NCBI GenBank assembly: GCA_902801515.1
Contig: CADCII010000046.1
Location: forward strand, 1-45,986
DNA: 45,986 bases
Reading direction: 5' to 3'
From: an uncultured Lachnospiraceae bacterium
Lineage (GTDB): Bacteria > Bacillota > Clostridia > Lachnospirales > Lachnospiraceae
The notes beneath the pieces are model-generated. The model was given only the letters and a program-made list of their open reading frames with translations, had not been told where the DNA came from and searched no databases. The translations under genes and the position numbers were made by a program. Shown piece after piece: positions 32,951-42,364 of this stretch; within the stretch, counting starts at the first letter, position 1, and the number at the start of each line of letters is the position of its first letter.

Positions 32951-34234
32951 ATGTTAGATATCAAATTCGTCAGAGAGAACCCGGAGGTTGTCAGAGAGAA
33001 CATCCGCAAGAAGTTCCAGGATGCAAAACTCCCTCTGGTTGACGAAGTTATAGAACTGGATAAAAAGAACCGTGAGATCAAGCAGGAGCTGCAGGCGCTT
33101 CAGGCAGACCGCAACCGTATCTCAAAGTCGATCGGCAAACTGATGAAAGAGGGCAAAAAGGAAGAGGCAGAGAACGCCAAGGCTGAAGTTGTCCGCAATC
33201 AGAACCGTGTTGCCGAGCTGTCGGAAAATGAGAGAGTTGTTGAGGAAGAACTGAAGAAAAAGATGATGGTCATCCCGAACATTATCGATCCTTCTGTACC
33301 GATCGGAAAAGATGACTCCGAGAACAGAGAGGTCGAAAAGTACGGTGAGCCTGTCGTTCCGGATTTTGAGATCCCGTATCATACTGAGATCATGGATAAG
33401 CTGCACGGAATCGATATGGACGCCGCAGGCAGAGTCGCAGGCAACGGATTCTATTATCTGATCGGCGATATCGCGAGACTTCATTCCGCATGCCTGTCCT
33501 ATGCGCGGGATTTTATGATCGACCGCGGATTTACCTATGTCATCCCGCCGTATATGATCAGAAGCGCTGTTGTTGACGGCGTTATGTCATTTGCGGAAAT
33601 GGAAAACATGATGTATAAGATCGAGGGCGAGGACCTGTACCTGATCGGAACGAGTGAACATTCCATGATCGGACGTTTCATCGGTCAGACGCTCGATGAG
33701 AAGGATCTGCCGTATACGCTGACTTCATACAGCCCGTGCTTCCGCAAAGAGAAAGGCGCGCACGGTATCGAAGAGAGAGGCGTATATCGTATCCATCAGT
33801 TTGAAAAGCAGGAAATGATCGTAGTCTGCAGGCCGGAAGAATCCAATATGTGGTACGACAAGCTGTGGCAGAATACCGTTGATTTCTTCAGAAGCCTTGA
33901 TATCCCGGTCCGCACTCTGGAGTGCTGCTCCGGTGATCTTGCAGATCTGAAAGTAAAGTCTCTTGATGTCGAAGCATGGAGCCCGAGACAGAAGAAGTAT
34001 TTCGAGGTCGGTTCCTGCTCCAATCTTGGAGATGCCCAGGCAAGAAGGCTTGGCATCCGTGTTAAGGGCGAGGATGGAAAGAAATATCTTGCCCATACAC
34101 TGAACAATACCTGTGTCGCACCGCCGCGTATGCTGATCGCATTCCTCGAGAATCATCTGCAGGCGGACGGCAGCGTAACGATACCGAAGGCACTGCAGCC
34201 GTATATGGGCGGCAAGGAAGTACTGGTTCCGTAA
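32951..34234 (+). CDS. serS: Seryl-tRNA synthetase
   Basis: A 427-residue class II aminoacyl-tRNA synthetase. The N-terminal long antiparallel coiled coil (about residues 25-100) grips the tRNA-Ser variable arm. Motif 2 is FRKEKGAHGIEERGVYRIHQF near residue 262. Motif 3 is in LNNTCVAPPRMLIAFLENH near residue 385, keeping the Arg but with PP instead of the usual GR context. QADGSVTIPKALQPYMGG is near the C-terminus. No T-box leader is seen in the 58-nt spacer. AGAGGAGGA precedes the ATG. Confidence 0.96.
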   Translation: MLDIKFVRENPEVVRENIRKKFQDAKLPLVDEVIELDKKNREIKQELQALQADRNRISKSIGKLMKEGKKEEAENAKAEVVRNQNRVAELSENERVVEEELKKKMMVIPNIIDPSVPIGKDDSENREVEKYGEPVVPDFEIPYHTEIMDKLHGIDMDAAGRVAGNGFYYLIGDIARLHSACLSYARDFMIDRGFTYVIPPYMIRSAVVDGVMSFAEMENMMYKIEGEDLYLIGTSEHSMIGRFIGQTLDEKDLPYTLTSYSPCFRKEKGAHGIEERGVYRIHQFEKQEMIVVCRPEESNMWYDKLWQNTVDFFRSLDIPVRTLECCSGDLADLKVKSLDVEAWSPRQKKYFEVGSCSNLGDAQARRLGIRVKGEDGKKYLAHTLNNTCVAPPRMLIAFLENHLQADGSVTIPKALQPYMGGKEVLVP

Positions 34235-35149
34235 ATGCATTCATACCTCAGAGCGATCGGGTTTTCCGACGAACATATAACTGAACATGAGGTAGGCGTT
34301 CTGCTGGACAATGTGTACCGGAACTATGACAATATGGTTTCGGTGATGGGCAGCGACACTACGACGACGTTTATGGAAGTATCCCGCTCCTGCGGAACGG
34401 GGTTTGGTCTTCGTGTGTGCGGAGAGAAGGACGCTCATGGATTTCACCGGATTAATTATTTTCCGTATCTGACCGGCAAAGGTATCACCAGTGAGGAGAA
34501 TGTAGCGATTCAGGTGCGTGCTTCAGGGGATTCTTACACAGGGATCCTGGAGGATGGAAGAGTCGGAATGTCTCTCATCTTTGCACTGCAGAATCCCGGT
34601 GATTACCGGAGAGAGCTGAAGCTGGGCAGGCTGGAAGAAGGCCGTATCACGACGACGCTGTCGGCACTGTCTCTGAGTGGTCTGATCCTGCTGCCGGTCC
34701 AGGAGGAAGAAGATCCGGAAAATAAGAAGAAGGACTATTACGAGAAGAGGGTCCGGACGGTAGCCGAGGCAAAGGCCGGCAGTGAGAAGGCGATGGAAAC
34801 GCTGACGCTGCAGGACATGGATCTGTATGCAATGCTCCAGAGACGAGTGCAGCAGGAGGACATTCTGTCAATCGTGGAAAGTTATTTCATGCCGTATGGG
34901 ATGGAGAGCGATCAGTACAGAATGCTGGGTACGATTCAGAAGGTCCGTACAGAAAGAAACAAGCTTTCAAAGGAAGAGATCGTGATCCTGACGGTCCTGT
35001 GCAACGGGATGCAGTTTGATGTCTGCATCAACCGCGCGGATCTGGGCGGAGAGCCTGAGGTGGGCAGACGGTTTAAGGGAACTGTATGGCTGCAGGGCAG
35101 GGTCAACTTTACGGTCCGCAATACAGCAAGATCAGCCTTCAGCGGCTGA
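34235..35149 (+). CDS. Uncharacterised DUF3881-like protein
   Basis: A 304-residue cytosolic protein beginning MHSYLRAIGFSDEHITEHEV, which I recognise as resembling the DUF3881 family of Lachnospiraceae; function unknown. Its ATG directly follows the serS stop with no spacer, so translational coupling is likely. The last six codons and the stop lie inside a terminator hairpin. No catalytic motif or membrane segment is evident. Confidence 0.75.
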   Translation: MHSYLRAIGFSDEHITEHEVGVLLDNVYRNYDNMVSVMGSDTTTTFMEVSRSCGTGFGLRVCGEKDAHGFHRINYFPYLTGKGITSEENVAIQVRASGDSYTGILEDGRVGMSLIFALQNPGDYRRELKLGRLEEGRITTTLSALSLSGLILLPVQEEEDPENKKKDYYEKRVRTVAEAKAGSEKAMETLTLQDMDLYAMLQRRVQQEDILSIVESYFMPYGMESDQYRMLGTIQKVRTERNKLSKEEIVILTVLCNGMQFDVCINRADLGGEPEVGRRFKGTVWLQGRVNFTVRNTARSAFSG

Positions 35150-35156
35150 TCTTTTT
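35129..35156 (+). terminator. Intrinsic terminator overlapping the end of the DUF3881-like gene
   Basis: AGATCAGCC/GGCTGATCT (35129-35152) is followed by TTTTT. The stop codon TGA (35147-35149) lies within the second arm of the stem. Confidence 0.88.
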
Positions 35157-35163
35157 AAATGAG

Positions 35164-36111
35164 TCATTCCACTGATCCGGGAGCAGTGATGACTTTCTCA
35201 TCATGATCCAGGTCGATGATGCGGTAGCGGTCATTTCCCATACCCATTTCTTTCATGTAGGACAGCTGGCGCAGGCCGTGTCTTGATTCGATGCGCTCTA
35301 CCAGATCTTTCTTGCTTTCCTCGGGAAGGGCATACAGCAGATCGACGCAGGCCTGGTCGGCAGCGAGGATGTCAAGGGAAGCGACGATGCCTACGTCCGG
35401 AACAGTGACAGGCTGTGCGTCAACGCCTTCGCAGTCACAGGAGACACTCATGTTTCTCATGACATTGATATAGCAGACATGTTCGCCGAAGAATCCGATG
35501 GTTGCATTGGTGGATTCGGTGATCCGCTCCATCAGAGTCTCCTGACTGATATCCCACTGATTCTGGAGGCCGGTATCAGAATGGATCCAGCCCTTTCCGA
35601 TCCGTCCGTCCGCGCAGCCGATACCGATGTTCTTGTTGGAACCTCCGAAGCCGCCCATCATATGACCTTTGAAATGGGTCAGCGTCAGCATGCTGTCATA
35701 ATCCAGCATACTCTTTCCGACAGGCAGTTCTGCCGTTCCGGCATCATCCGTGATATCTACGTCGCAGAAGTTCCAGCCATTGGTCTTAAGGGTTTCTCTG
35801 TGCTCCGGTGTCGTGTAGCGGCCGCCCGGATAATATGTGTTGGTCTCAATGATGTTTGCATCCGGAAGTCTGTTCTCAATCAGGGGTTTTACCCATGGAC
35901 GGGGAATGATATTCGGGCCGTGAGGCTCTCCGGTATGGAGTTTTATTGCGGTCTTTCCCTGCAGCACACTGCTGACTTTGTCATAGATTTTCAGAAGACC
36001 GGTTTCAGAAAGGTCCCTTGTGAAGAAGACGGTGGATTCTGCACCGGAGCGTTCACTGTAAGGAACATATCTGTCGCCTCCGGTACCGGGAACAGCGTTT
36101 TTGATTGCCAT
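35164..36111 (-). CDS. DUF362 domain protein
   Basis: A 315-residue protein of the DUF362 type: TAIKLHTGEPHGPNIIPRPW, then a central LTHFKGHMMGGFGGSNKNIGIGCADGRIGK stretch. It lacks the ferredoxin CxxCxxC tail found in many family members. Some DUF362 proteins are iron-sulfur or cofactor-associated; the role here is unknown. AAAGGAGTCC precedes the ATG at 36111. It is divergent from an aldo/keto reductase that carries ferredoxin-type cysteines, so a shared redox role is possible but speculative. Confidence 0.85.
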   Translation of the reverse strand: MAIKNAVPGTGGDRYVPYSERSGAESTVFFTRDLSETGLLKIYDKVSSVLQGKTAIKLHTGEPHGPNIIPRPWVKPLIENRLPDANIIETNTYYPGGRYTTPEHRETLKTNGWNFCDVDITDDAGTAELPVGKSMLDYDSMLTLTHFKGHMMGGFGGSNKNIGIGCADGRIGKGWIHSDTGLQNQWDISQETLMERITESTNATIGFFGEHVCYINVMRNMSVSCDCEGVDAQPVTVPDVGIVASLDILAADQACVDLLYALPEESKKDLVERIESRHGLRQLSYMKEMGMGNDRYRIIDLDHDEKVITAPGSVE

Positions 36112-36178
36112 GGAGGACTCCTTTCTTCAATTGTCTGTATTGAACAAAATGAAATGAAACACAATTTAGTACAACTTA

Positions 36179-36208
36179 ATCATAGCATACTGAAAAAAAG
36201 ACAGGCAA
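36179..36208 (-). promoter_or_regulatory. Likely promoter of the DUF362 gene
   Basis: The minus strand has TTGCCT (36203-36208), an 18-nt spacer and TATGAT (36179-36184), about 70 nt before the start. Confidence 0.5.
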
Positions 36209-36341
36209 CAGTCATTTTATCCTGCAAAATAAAATGAGAAAAAATCCTGCAGATTGTGTATAGTAAAAATATGAAGCGGAATTATAAAGCGAAGTAAGAA
36301 TGCAAAATTATAAGGCGGGAATATAAGGAGGAAATCTGAAT

Positions 36342-37367
36342 ATGCAGAATGTTACACTTGGACGAACCGGCATCACAGTTCCGCAGAATGCGTTCGGAGC
36401 GCTTCCAATCCAGCGTGTTTCCAAAGAAACGGCAGTTCATCTTCTCAGGAAGGCATACGAAGGCGGCATGCGGCTGTTTGATACGGCGCGGGCTTATTCT
36501 GACAGTGAGGAGAAAGTAGGAGCTGCCTTTGATGGAATGCGGGATAAGGTATATATCACCACCAAGACGCAGGCGAAGACTGCAGAAGATTTCTGGAAGG
36601 ATCTGGACACGTCGCTTCAGATGCTCCGCACGGATTATATCGATGTATATCAGCTGCACTGCGCTCCGCGCTGCTATGGCCCGGGGGATGAGAGCGGACT
36701 GTATGAATGTCTGCTGGAGGCAAAAAAGCAGGGGAAGATCCGTCACATCGGAATTACCGCGCATCTGATCGCGGTTGCGCTAGAGGCAGCCAGGTCAGGC
36801 CTGTATGAAACCGTACAGTTTCCGTTCAGTTACCTGGCTGCAGAAAAGGACAAGGAACTGGTGCGCGTGTGCGCGGAGAATGAGGTCGGATTCATTGCCA
36901 TGAAAGGACTGGCGGGCGGACTGATCACACGCTCAGAAGCAGCGATGGCATTTATCAGCACCCAGCCGAACGTACTTCCGATCTGGGGAATCCAGAGGGA
37001 ACATGAACTGGATGAATGGCTGTCTTATTTTGAAAAGACGCCTGAGATGACAGATGAGATCCGGTCATTTATAGAGAAGGAACAGGTTGAACTGGCCGGA
37101 GAGTTCTGCCGCGGATGCGGCTACTGCATGCCATGTCCTTCGGAGATTCTGATCAATAACTGCGCCAGGATGTCTCTGATGCTGCGCAGAGCTCCGTCAG
37201 ACTACTGGCTGTCTGAGTTCTGGCAGAAAGAAATGAAAAAGATCGAGAACTGTATCGAGTGCAGGCGCTGTGCCTCCAGATGTCCGTACAGTCTCGATAC
37301 GCCGAATCTTCTGAAGAAGAATTATGAGGATTACAAGAAGGTCCTGGCGGGAGAAGTAAAGGTCTGA
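36342..37367 (+). CDS. Aldo/keto reductase with C-terminal iron-sulfur (ferredoxin-like) domain
   Basis: A 341-residue protein. The AKR barrel shows catalytic residues Asp/Tyr in LFDTARAYSDSE, Lys in YITTKTQAKT and His in VYQLHCAP. After about residue 250 there are two Cys clusters, CRGCGYCMPCP and CIECRRCASRCPY, suited to two [4Fe-4S] clusters. AAGGAGG precedes the ATG. dinB starts 4 nt after its stop, so they are co-transcribed. The physiological substrate is unknown. Confidence 0.92.
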   Translation: MQNVTLGRTGITVPQNAFGALPIQRVSKETAVHLLRKAYEGGMRLFDTARAYSDSEEKVGAAFDGMRDKVYITTKTQAKTAEDFWKDLDTSLQMLRTDYIDVYQLHCAPRCYGPGDESGLYECLLEAKKQGKIRHIGITAHLIAVALEAARSGLYETVQFPFSYLAAEKDKELVRVCAENEVGFIAMKGLAGGLITRSEAAMAFISTQPNVLPIWGIQREHELDEWLSYFEKTPEMTDEIRSFIEKEQVELAGEFCRGCGYCMPCPSEILINNCARMSLMLRRAPSDYWLSEFWQKEMKKIENCIECRRCASRCPYSLDTPNLLKKNYEDYKKVLAGEVKV

Positions 37368-37371
37368 GATT

Positions 37372-38742
37372 ATGCATGAATGGAAGCAGGATGAACATTG
37401 TATCTTTCATGTGGATGTAAATTCTGCCTTTCTGTCCTGGTCCGCCCTGAAGAAGCTGGAGGATGATCCGGAGGCTGTTGATCTGCGTGAGATTCCGTCA
37501 GCTGTCGGAGGCGACGTGCAGACCCGGCACGGGATCATCACTGCCAAGTCGATCCCTGCCAAAAAGTACGGCGTGCAGACCGGGGAACCAGTGGTCAAGG
37601 CACTTCAGAAGTGTCCGTCTCTGGTTCTGGTCAAGTCGGACTTTGCGGTGTATCGCAGATATTCGCACGCGCTGATGGACATACTCAGGGAATATACGGA
37701 TTTTGTGGAACAGGCTTCCATAGATGAGGCGTACCTGGATATGACACAGAGCCGGGGGAAGCTTAAGAACAGCGAAACCGAAGATATGCCGTGGCCGCTG
37801 AATGCAGCGCATGAGATCCGGAAGAGAGTGTACAGGGAACTTGGTTTCACTGTGAATGTCGGGATCTCTGTCAACAAGCTGCTTGCAAAGATGGCAAGTG
37901 ATTTTGAGAAGCCGGATAAGGTGCACACTCTGTTTCCGGAAGAGGTCCCTGCCAAGATGTGGCCGCTTCCTGTGAGAGAGCTTCACGGGTGCGGGAAGGC
38001 TACCGCACAGCGCCTGCATCAGATGGGGATTGAGACTATCGGGCAGGCAGCCCGGATGAGCCTGCCGATCCTGCAGGCGAACCTGGGGGAGAAAGCGGGA
38101 CTCTACATATGGAAGAGTTCCAACGGCAGAGGCTCCGTAAATGTCAAAACAGAACGGGAGAAGGCAAAGAGTTTTTCCAACGAAGAGACAACAACGCAAG
38201 ACATTACCAATGAAAATTACAGAACACTTGGACTGGAGATTATAGGAAGACTCAGCAGCAAAGTGGCGTCCCGCATGGAAAAAGCCGGCGTATATGCCCA
38301 GACGGTCGGAGTCAATGTGAAGACGGAAGACTTCCGAAGACATTCCAGGCAGGTGACATTGATATCTCCTACCCGGGATGCAGAGGTCATACGGAGGGAA
38401 TCCGAAAAACTGATGGAAGACATGGTGTTCGGAGACAATGGTTTTTTTGCGGCCGGACACGGACTTCGTCTGATCGGTATCGGGTGCACCAATCTGTCTG
38501 ACGGAAGTTATATGCAGATGGATCTGTTTTCCTGGGCGCAGACACTTGAAGAACGGGAAAGAGAAGAGAAGCAGGAGAAGGCGCGCCTTAGGAAAGAAGA
38601 GCAGACGCAGGAAGAGCTCCGCAGGAAGGAAGAAAAACAGAAGCAGAAGAAAGAGAAACTGGAAGAGATGATGGCGCGTGTACAGACACGCTACGGAAAG
38701 GCTGCCATATCGAAAGGTGCCGTATCAAAAAACTCCGAATAA
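37372..38742 (+). CDS. dinB: DNA polymerase IV (Y-family, DinB type)
   Basis: A 456-residue translesion polymerase. Palm motifs HVDVNSAFLSW and SIDEAYLDM supply the metal-binding acids. The helix-hairpin-helix region is near VRELHGCGKATAQRLHQMG, and the little-finger domain follows. A clamp-binding pentapeptide QMDLF lies near residue 381. After it comes a Lys/Glu/Gln-rich coiled-coil tail of about 65 residues, which is unusual since the clamp motif is often terminal. No strong ribosome binding site; translation may be coupled to the reductase 4 nt upstream. Confidence 0.95.
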   Translation: MHEWKQDEHCIFHVDVNSAFLSWSALKKLEDDPEAVDLREIPSAVGGDVQTRHGIITAKSIPAKKYGVQTGEPVVKALQKCPSLVLVKSDFAVYRRYSHALMDILREYTDFVEQASIDEAYLDMTQSRGKLKNSETEDMPWPLNAAHEIRKRVYRELGFTVNVGISVNKLLAKMASDFEKPDKVHTLFPEEVPAKMWPLPVRELHGCGKATAQRLHQMGIETIGQAARMSLPILQANLGEKAGLYIWKSSNGRGSVNVKTEREKAKSFSNEETTTQDITNENYRTLGLEIIGRLSSKVASRMEKAGVYAQTVGVNVKTEDFRRHSRQVTLISPTRDAEVIRRESEKLMEDMVFGDNGFFAAGHGLRLIGIGCTNLSDGSYMQMDLFSWAQTLEEREREEKQEKARLRKEEQTQEELRRKEEKQKQKKEKLEEMMARVQTRYGKAAISKGAVSKNSE

Positions 38743-38788
38743 AAAAAGGTCCCGGACATTATGGCGTACTGCCATAACAGTCCGGGAC
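38741..38788 (-). terminator. Terminator of the PPK2 gene (also at the end of dinB)
   Basis: A two-tier stem, GTCCCGGAC/GTCCGGGAC enclosing TTATGGC/GCCATAA (38749-38788), is followed on the minus strand by TTTTTTT. On the plus strand the T run is poor, so it mainly serves the minus-strand gene. Confidence 0.9.
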
Positions 38789-38800
38789 TTCCTGCTGTTA

Positions 38801-40303
38801 TCAGCGGACCTGTTTCAGCCGATCTTCGATCATACCGTTGATGATCTGAAGCGCCTGGATCCTTGCGTAGTATTTGTCATTTCCGGCGATGATATTCCAT
38901 GGCGCGAAGTCGGTGGAGGTGTAGCGGATCATGTCGTTGACGGCAACTTCATACTGATCCCACTTTTCGCGGTTGCGCCAGTCTTCGTCAGTGATCTTCC
39001 ACTGTTTCGCCGGATCGGCCTGGCGCGCCTTGAAGCGGGTAAGCTGCTCGTCGTTGGTAATGTTGATCCAGAACTTGATGATTATTGCGCCCCAGTCATA
39101 GAGCTGGCGCTCAAAATCATTCATTTCCCTATATGCTCTCTGCCAGTCTGCCGGTGTGCAGAATCCTTCGAGACGTTCCACCATGACGCGTCCGTACCAG
39201 GTGCGGTCAAAGATGGCGATGTGTCCGTCCTTGGGAAGGCGGGTCCAGAATCGCCACAGGAAGTGACGGTCTTTCTCTTCCTTGGTCGGGGAAGCGATGG
39301 GCATCACTTCGTAGCCGCGTGGGTCGAGTGCCGCGGATACACGCTTAATATTGCCGCCCTTTCCTGCGGCATCCCAGCCTTCATAAGCTATGATCATTGG
39401 GATCTTGTGGAGATACAGCTTATTGTGATTTTCAGCAAGTTTTTTCTGTTCCTTTTTCAGGAGAGTACGGTACTCTTCCTCGGACAGCTTTTTGTCCATA
39501 TCCACGTCTTTCAGTTCGGGCATGGTGACAAAGTTGTACTGCCCCGGGTCGATCACAGCTGACAGATTGGCGGCATCACGGTCGCGCTCATCCTTCAGTT
39601 TCAGGGCTTTTGTGACCTCGTCCACAACGGTCTGGAAGACTTCCAGAATTGCAGTGTGCGAGTCTGTTCCCGAGACCAGGTGCCAGGGTGCGTAAGGTCT
39701 GTTGGTATACTCCAGCATGGAATCAAACGCAGAATAATACTTTTTGTAATTCTCGATCATCAGACGGTCCTTGTCAGTCACGCGCCATCTGGTGCTCTTC
39801 TTTTCCTCAAGTTTATCCATTCGTTCTTTCATTTCCTTCTTGGAAATGTGAAGGAAGAACTTGATGATGACATAACCGTTTTCTGTGAGACCGTGTTCAA
39901 AGCTGTTGATCTCGTTCATGTGGCGAAGGTTGGTGATCTCATCGATCTTATTCTCAACGCGCATTACGGAGATCTCCTGATACCAGGAGCAGTCCATGAT
40001 CGACCACTGTCCGGCTGCAGGGATTGTCTGCCAGTGTCTCCACATCATCGGCTCACGTTTATCGACTTCCGTGGGCGGCTGGGTGTTCACAACAGAGAAC
40101 CATCTGGGGTCAAAATTCAGGATCAGTTTCTGGATCATAGAGCCTTTTCCCGCTCCGCTCCATCCTTCGAAGATAACGATCACGGGCAGTTTCTTTTCTT
40201 TGACCGGACCGTCAAGCGCAGTCAGCTGTTCTTTCAGAGAATCTATTTTCGCACGGTATTCTTCATCCGTGACGATTTTATTCAGATCAACTTTCTCAAG
40301 CAT
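38801..40303 (-). CDS. Two-domain polyphosphate kinase 2 (polyphosphate:AMP phosphotransferase type)
   Basis: A 500-residue protein with two PPK2 modules. The N-terminal module has Walker A FEGWSGAGKGSMIQ near residue 47 but reads DCSWYQ where the family has DR(S/T)WY, so it is likely inactive. The C-terminal module has YEGWDAAGKGGNIK near residue 312 and an intact FDRTWYGRVMVERLEGF. Fused PPK2 enzymes commonly phosphorylate AMP to ADP with polyphosphate; assignment to AMP is inferred from architecture. AGGAGG lies 6 nt before the ATG. Monocistronic, oriented toward the origin. Confidence 0.92.
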   Translation of the reverse strand: MLEKVDLNKIVTDEEYRAKIDSLKEQLTALDGPVKEKKLPVIVIFEGWSGAGKGSMIQKLILNFDPRWFSVVNTQPPTEVDKREPMMWRHWQTIPAAGQWSIMDCSWYQEISVMRVENKIDEITNLRHMNEINSFEHGLTENGYVIIKFFLHISKKEMKERMDKLEEKKSTRWRVTDKDRLMIENYKKYYSAFDSMLEYTNRPYAPWHLVSGTDSHTAILEVFQTVVDEVTKALKLKDERDRDAANLSAVIDPGQYNFVTMPELKDVDMDKKLSEEEYRTLLKKEQKKLAENHNKLYLHKIPMIIAYEGWDAAGKGGNIKRVSAALDPRGYEVMPIASPTKEEKDRHFLWRFWTRLPKDGHIAIFDRTWYGRVMVERLEGFCTPADWQRAYREMNDFERQLYDWGAIIIKFWINITNDEQLTRFKARQADPAKQWKITDEDWRNREKWDQYEVAVNDMIRYTSTDFAPWNIIAGNDKYYARIQALQIINGMIEDRLKQVR

Positions 40304-40436
40304 GGTAAACCTCCTCCTGTGATCAACTTACACAGCGGCGTATCAACTTTTACGCTCCGCGCTGGTCGATTTTGTCTCTGTAATCATCATATCATGTTTG
40401 AACAGATTTGGCAGAACAGATTTATCCCTGCTTTAT

Positions 40437-40466
40437 TTGTGTGCAGACTGAAAAACCTGTTATAAT
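40437..40466 (+). promoter_or_regulatory. Likely promoter of the HD-domain gene
   Basis: TTGTGT (40437-40442), an 18-nt spacer and TATAAT (40461-40466), 34 nt before the start codon. Confidence 0.6.
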
Positions 40467-40500
40467 AATCCGGTTATGGCTGACAGTCTGGAGGAAATGA

Positions 40501-40989
40501 ATGGGCAGAGATAAGAGAGGCGTGACAACCAGGCTTGATGAGCAGGAAGAGCAGGATTTTGAGAGACTGGTCAGGCGGCTGTCTGAAGATGAGAAAACGA
40601 TGCGCATGCGGGATTATATCCAGCACGGTACGATAACCACCCATGAGCATTGTATGGATGTGGCAAGGTGCGCGTTTAAACTCAACCGCCGCCTGCATCT
40701 GCATGCGGATGAGCAGGCTCTGGTGGAGGCCGGGTATCTGCATGACTATTATCTCTATGACTGGCATACATATGGGGATAAACTGCACGGGTATCATCAT
40801 CCCCGGATTGCGGCGGAGAACGCTCGGAAAGACTTTCAGATATCAGAGAAAGCGGAAAAGGCGATCCGTACTCATATGTGGCCGCTGACCCTGACTCATA
40901 TTCCGAGTACGAAGGAAGCCTGGCTGATCACGCTTGCGGATAAGATCTGCTCAGCCAGAGAGACGATATTTGAGCGTGGAACGTCGTAA
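40501..40989 (+). CDS. HD-domain protein (putative phosphohydrolase)
   Basis: A 162-residue protein with an HD-superfamily metal-binding pattern: the His in [13 protein letters not shown] in [12 protein letters not shown], downstream His residues in YHHPRIA, and the Asp in [11 protein letters not shown]. Such domains hydrolyse phosphomonoester or phosphodiester bonds of nucleotides. GGAGG lies about 9 nt before the ATG. The metallophosphoesterase gene follows after 30 nt. Substrate unknown. Confidence 0.88.
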   Translation: MGRDKRGVTTRLDEQEEQDFERLVRRLSEDEKTMRMRDYIQHGTITTHEHCMDVARCAFKLNRRLHLHADEQALVEAGYLHDYYLYDWHTYGDKLHGYHHPRIAAENARKDFQISEKAEKAIRTHMWPLTLTHIPSTKEAWLITLADKICSARETIFERGTS

Positions 40990-41019
40990 CTTTATTTTTT
41001 ACCTAAGGAGAATGACATC

Positions 41020-42270
41020 GTGTATTTTTATATAATCCCGCCAATCTATGTACTGGTGCAGCTGATCCTGTTTGGGATATGGAATGTGTGGCTTAAAAGT
41101 GCGTCTGAAAGATACAGGAACAGTAAGAAGATGCACTGGCTGCTTCTGGCTGTGATCGCCCTGACGTCGCTTCCGTCACTGCTGGGGTGCTTTCTTCCTG
41201 AGAGCCGGTTCCAGGCTACTCTGACTGCTATCGGGAATAAATGGCTGGGTGTTTTTTTCTATCTTGGAGGAATCAGCCTGCTCCTGGCATTGTTCGTCAG
41301 CTTTCCGATGTTCATTTACAGCCGGACTGCCGAAGGGTCAGCCCGCGGGTTCTGGGGGAAGATAGGGGCTATCCTCGGAAGATGGAAGGGAGTTCACAGG
41401 GGGCTTATAGTCAGCACACTGGCTGTGACAATAATTCTGAATATATACGGAACGCATCATACAACAGATATCAAAGTGCATGAACTGCCGGTCAGCGTCA
41501 ATAAGGCGCTGATGATCGACGGAGAGCAGAAGGACTCCCTGAAGGTGGTCCTGATCGCAGATCTGCACATGAGTGTGAATTCCAGGCCGCAGACGATACA
41601 GCGCATGGTGGACCTGATAAATGAGCAGGATGCGGATCTTGTGATGGCAGCAGGAGATTTCCTGACCAGCACCTACGTGGGCCTGAAGGATCCGGAGACT
41701 TACGCGCAGATCCTGCGGCAGATCAAATCGAAGTATGGCTCCTATGCGGTATACGGGAACCATGATGTGGAGGAACCGCTGCTTGGCGGATTCCCGATGA
41801 CCGGTATCGACAAAGCATACAGAAGTGACGAGGTGACTTCATTTATCGAATCACTTGGCATGGAGGTGTTGTCGGATAAAGTGGTGGACGCCGCGGACGG
41901 AGGAATCGTCCTTGTCTGCAGAGAAGACGGTGAGAAGACCGGAGACGGAACGCGGAAGAGGATGAACGCGGCGGATCTGATGAAAGACATCGATACGACC
42001 CGGCCGGTATTCGTGCTGGAGCATGAGCCGTCGGATTTTGCCAATCTTGATGAGGCGGGCGCAGACCTGGTGCTGAGCGGGCATACTCATGCGGGACAGA
42101 TGTTTCCGGGAACTCTGGCAACGAAGTTTTTCAACGAGAACAATTACGGACTTAAGAAGTTCGGAGATCTGCAGAGCGTTGTAACATCCGGCGTCGGATT
42201 CTACGGGCCTCCGCTGCGTGTCGGGTGCGACAGTGAGATCATGGTGCTTGATATTCATTTTGTTGGATAA
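41020..42270 (+). CDS. Membrane-anchored metallophosphoesterase
   Basis: A 416-residue protein with four N-terminal transmembrane segments (about residues 3-25, 40-58, 76-99 and 126-145). A calcineurin-like domain follows from about residue 173: VLIADLHMS, AAGDFLTS, VYGNHDVEE, LEHEPSDF and LSGHTHAGQMF supply the binuclear metal ligands. This resembles YkuE/YaeI-type enzymes, with the catalytic part probably outside. The start is GTG at 41020 with AAGGAG 9 nt upstream. Substrate unknown. Confidence 0.9.
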   Translation: MYFYIIPPIYVLVQLILFGIWNVWLKSASERYRNSKKMHWLLLAVIALTSLPSLLGCFLPESRFQATLTAIGNKWLGVFFYLGGISLLLALFVSFPMFIYSRTAEGSARGFWGKIGAILGRWKGVHRGLIVSTLAVTIILNIYGTHHTTDIKVHELPVSVNKALMIDGEQKDSLKVVLIADLHMSVNSRPQTIQRMVDLINEQDADLVMAAGDFLTSTYVGLKDPETYAQILRQIKSKYGSYAVYGNHDVEEPLLGGFPMTGIDKAYRSDEVTSFIESLGMEVLSDKVVDAADGGIVLVCREDGEKTGDGTRKRMNAADLMKDIDTTRPVFVLEHEPSDFANLDEAGADLVLSGHTHAGQMFPGTLATKFFNENNYGLKKFGDLQSVVTSGVGFYGPPLRVGCDSEIMVLDIHFVG

Positions 42271-42364
42271 AAAAGCAGAAAAATGGGGGATTATTAAAAA
42301 ATTTCTGTAGATATTGACGGAGACTGTGCTATAGTGAAATAAAAAAAGAAGGAGGCAGCATACT

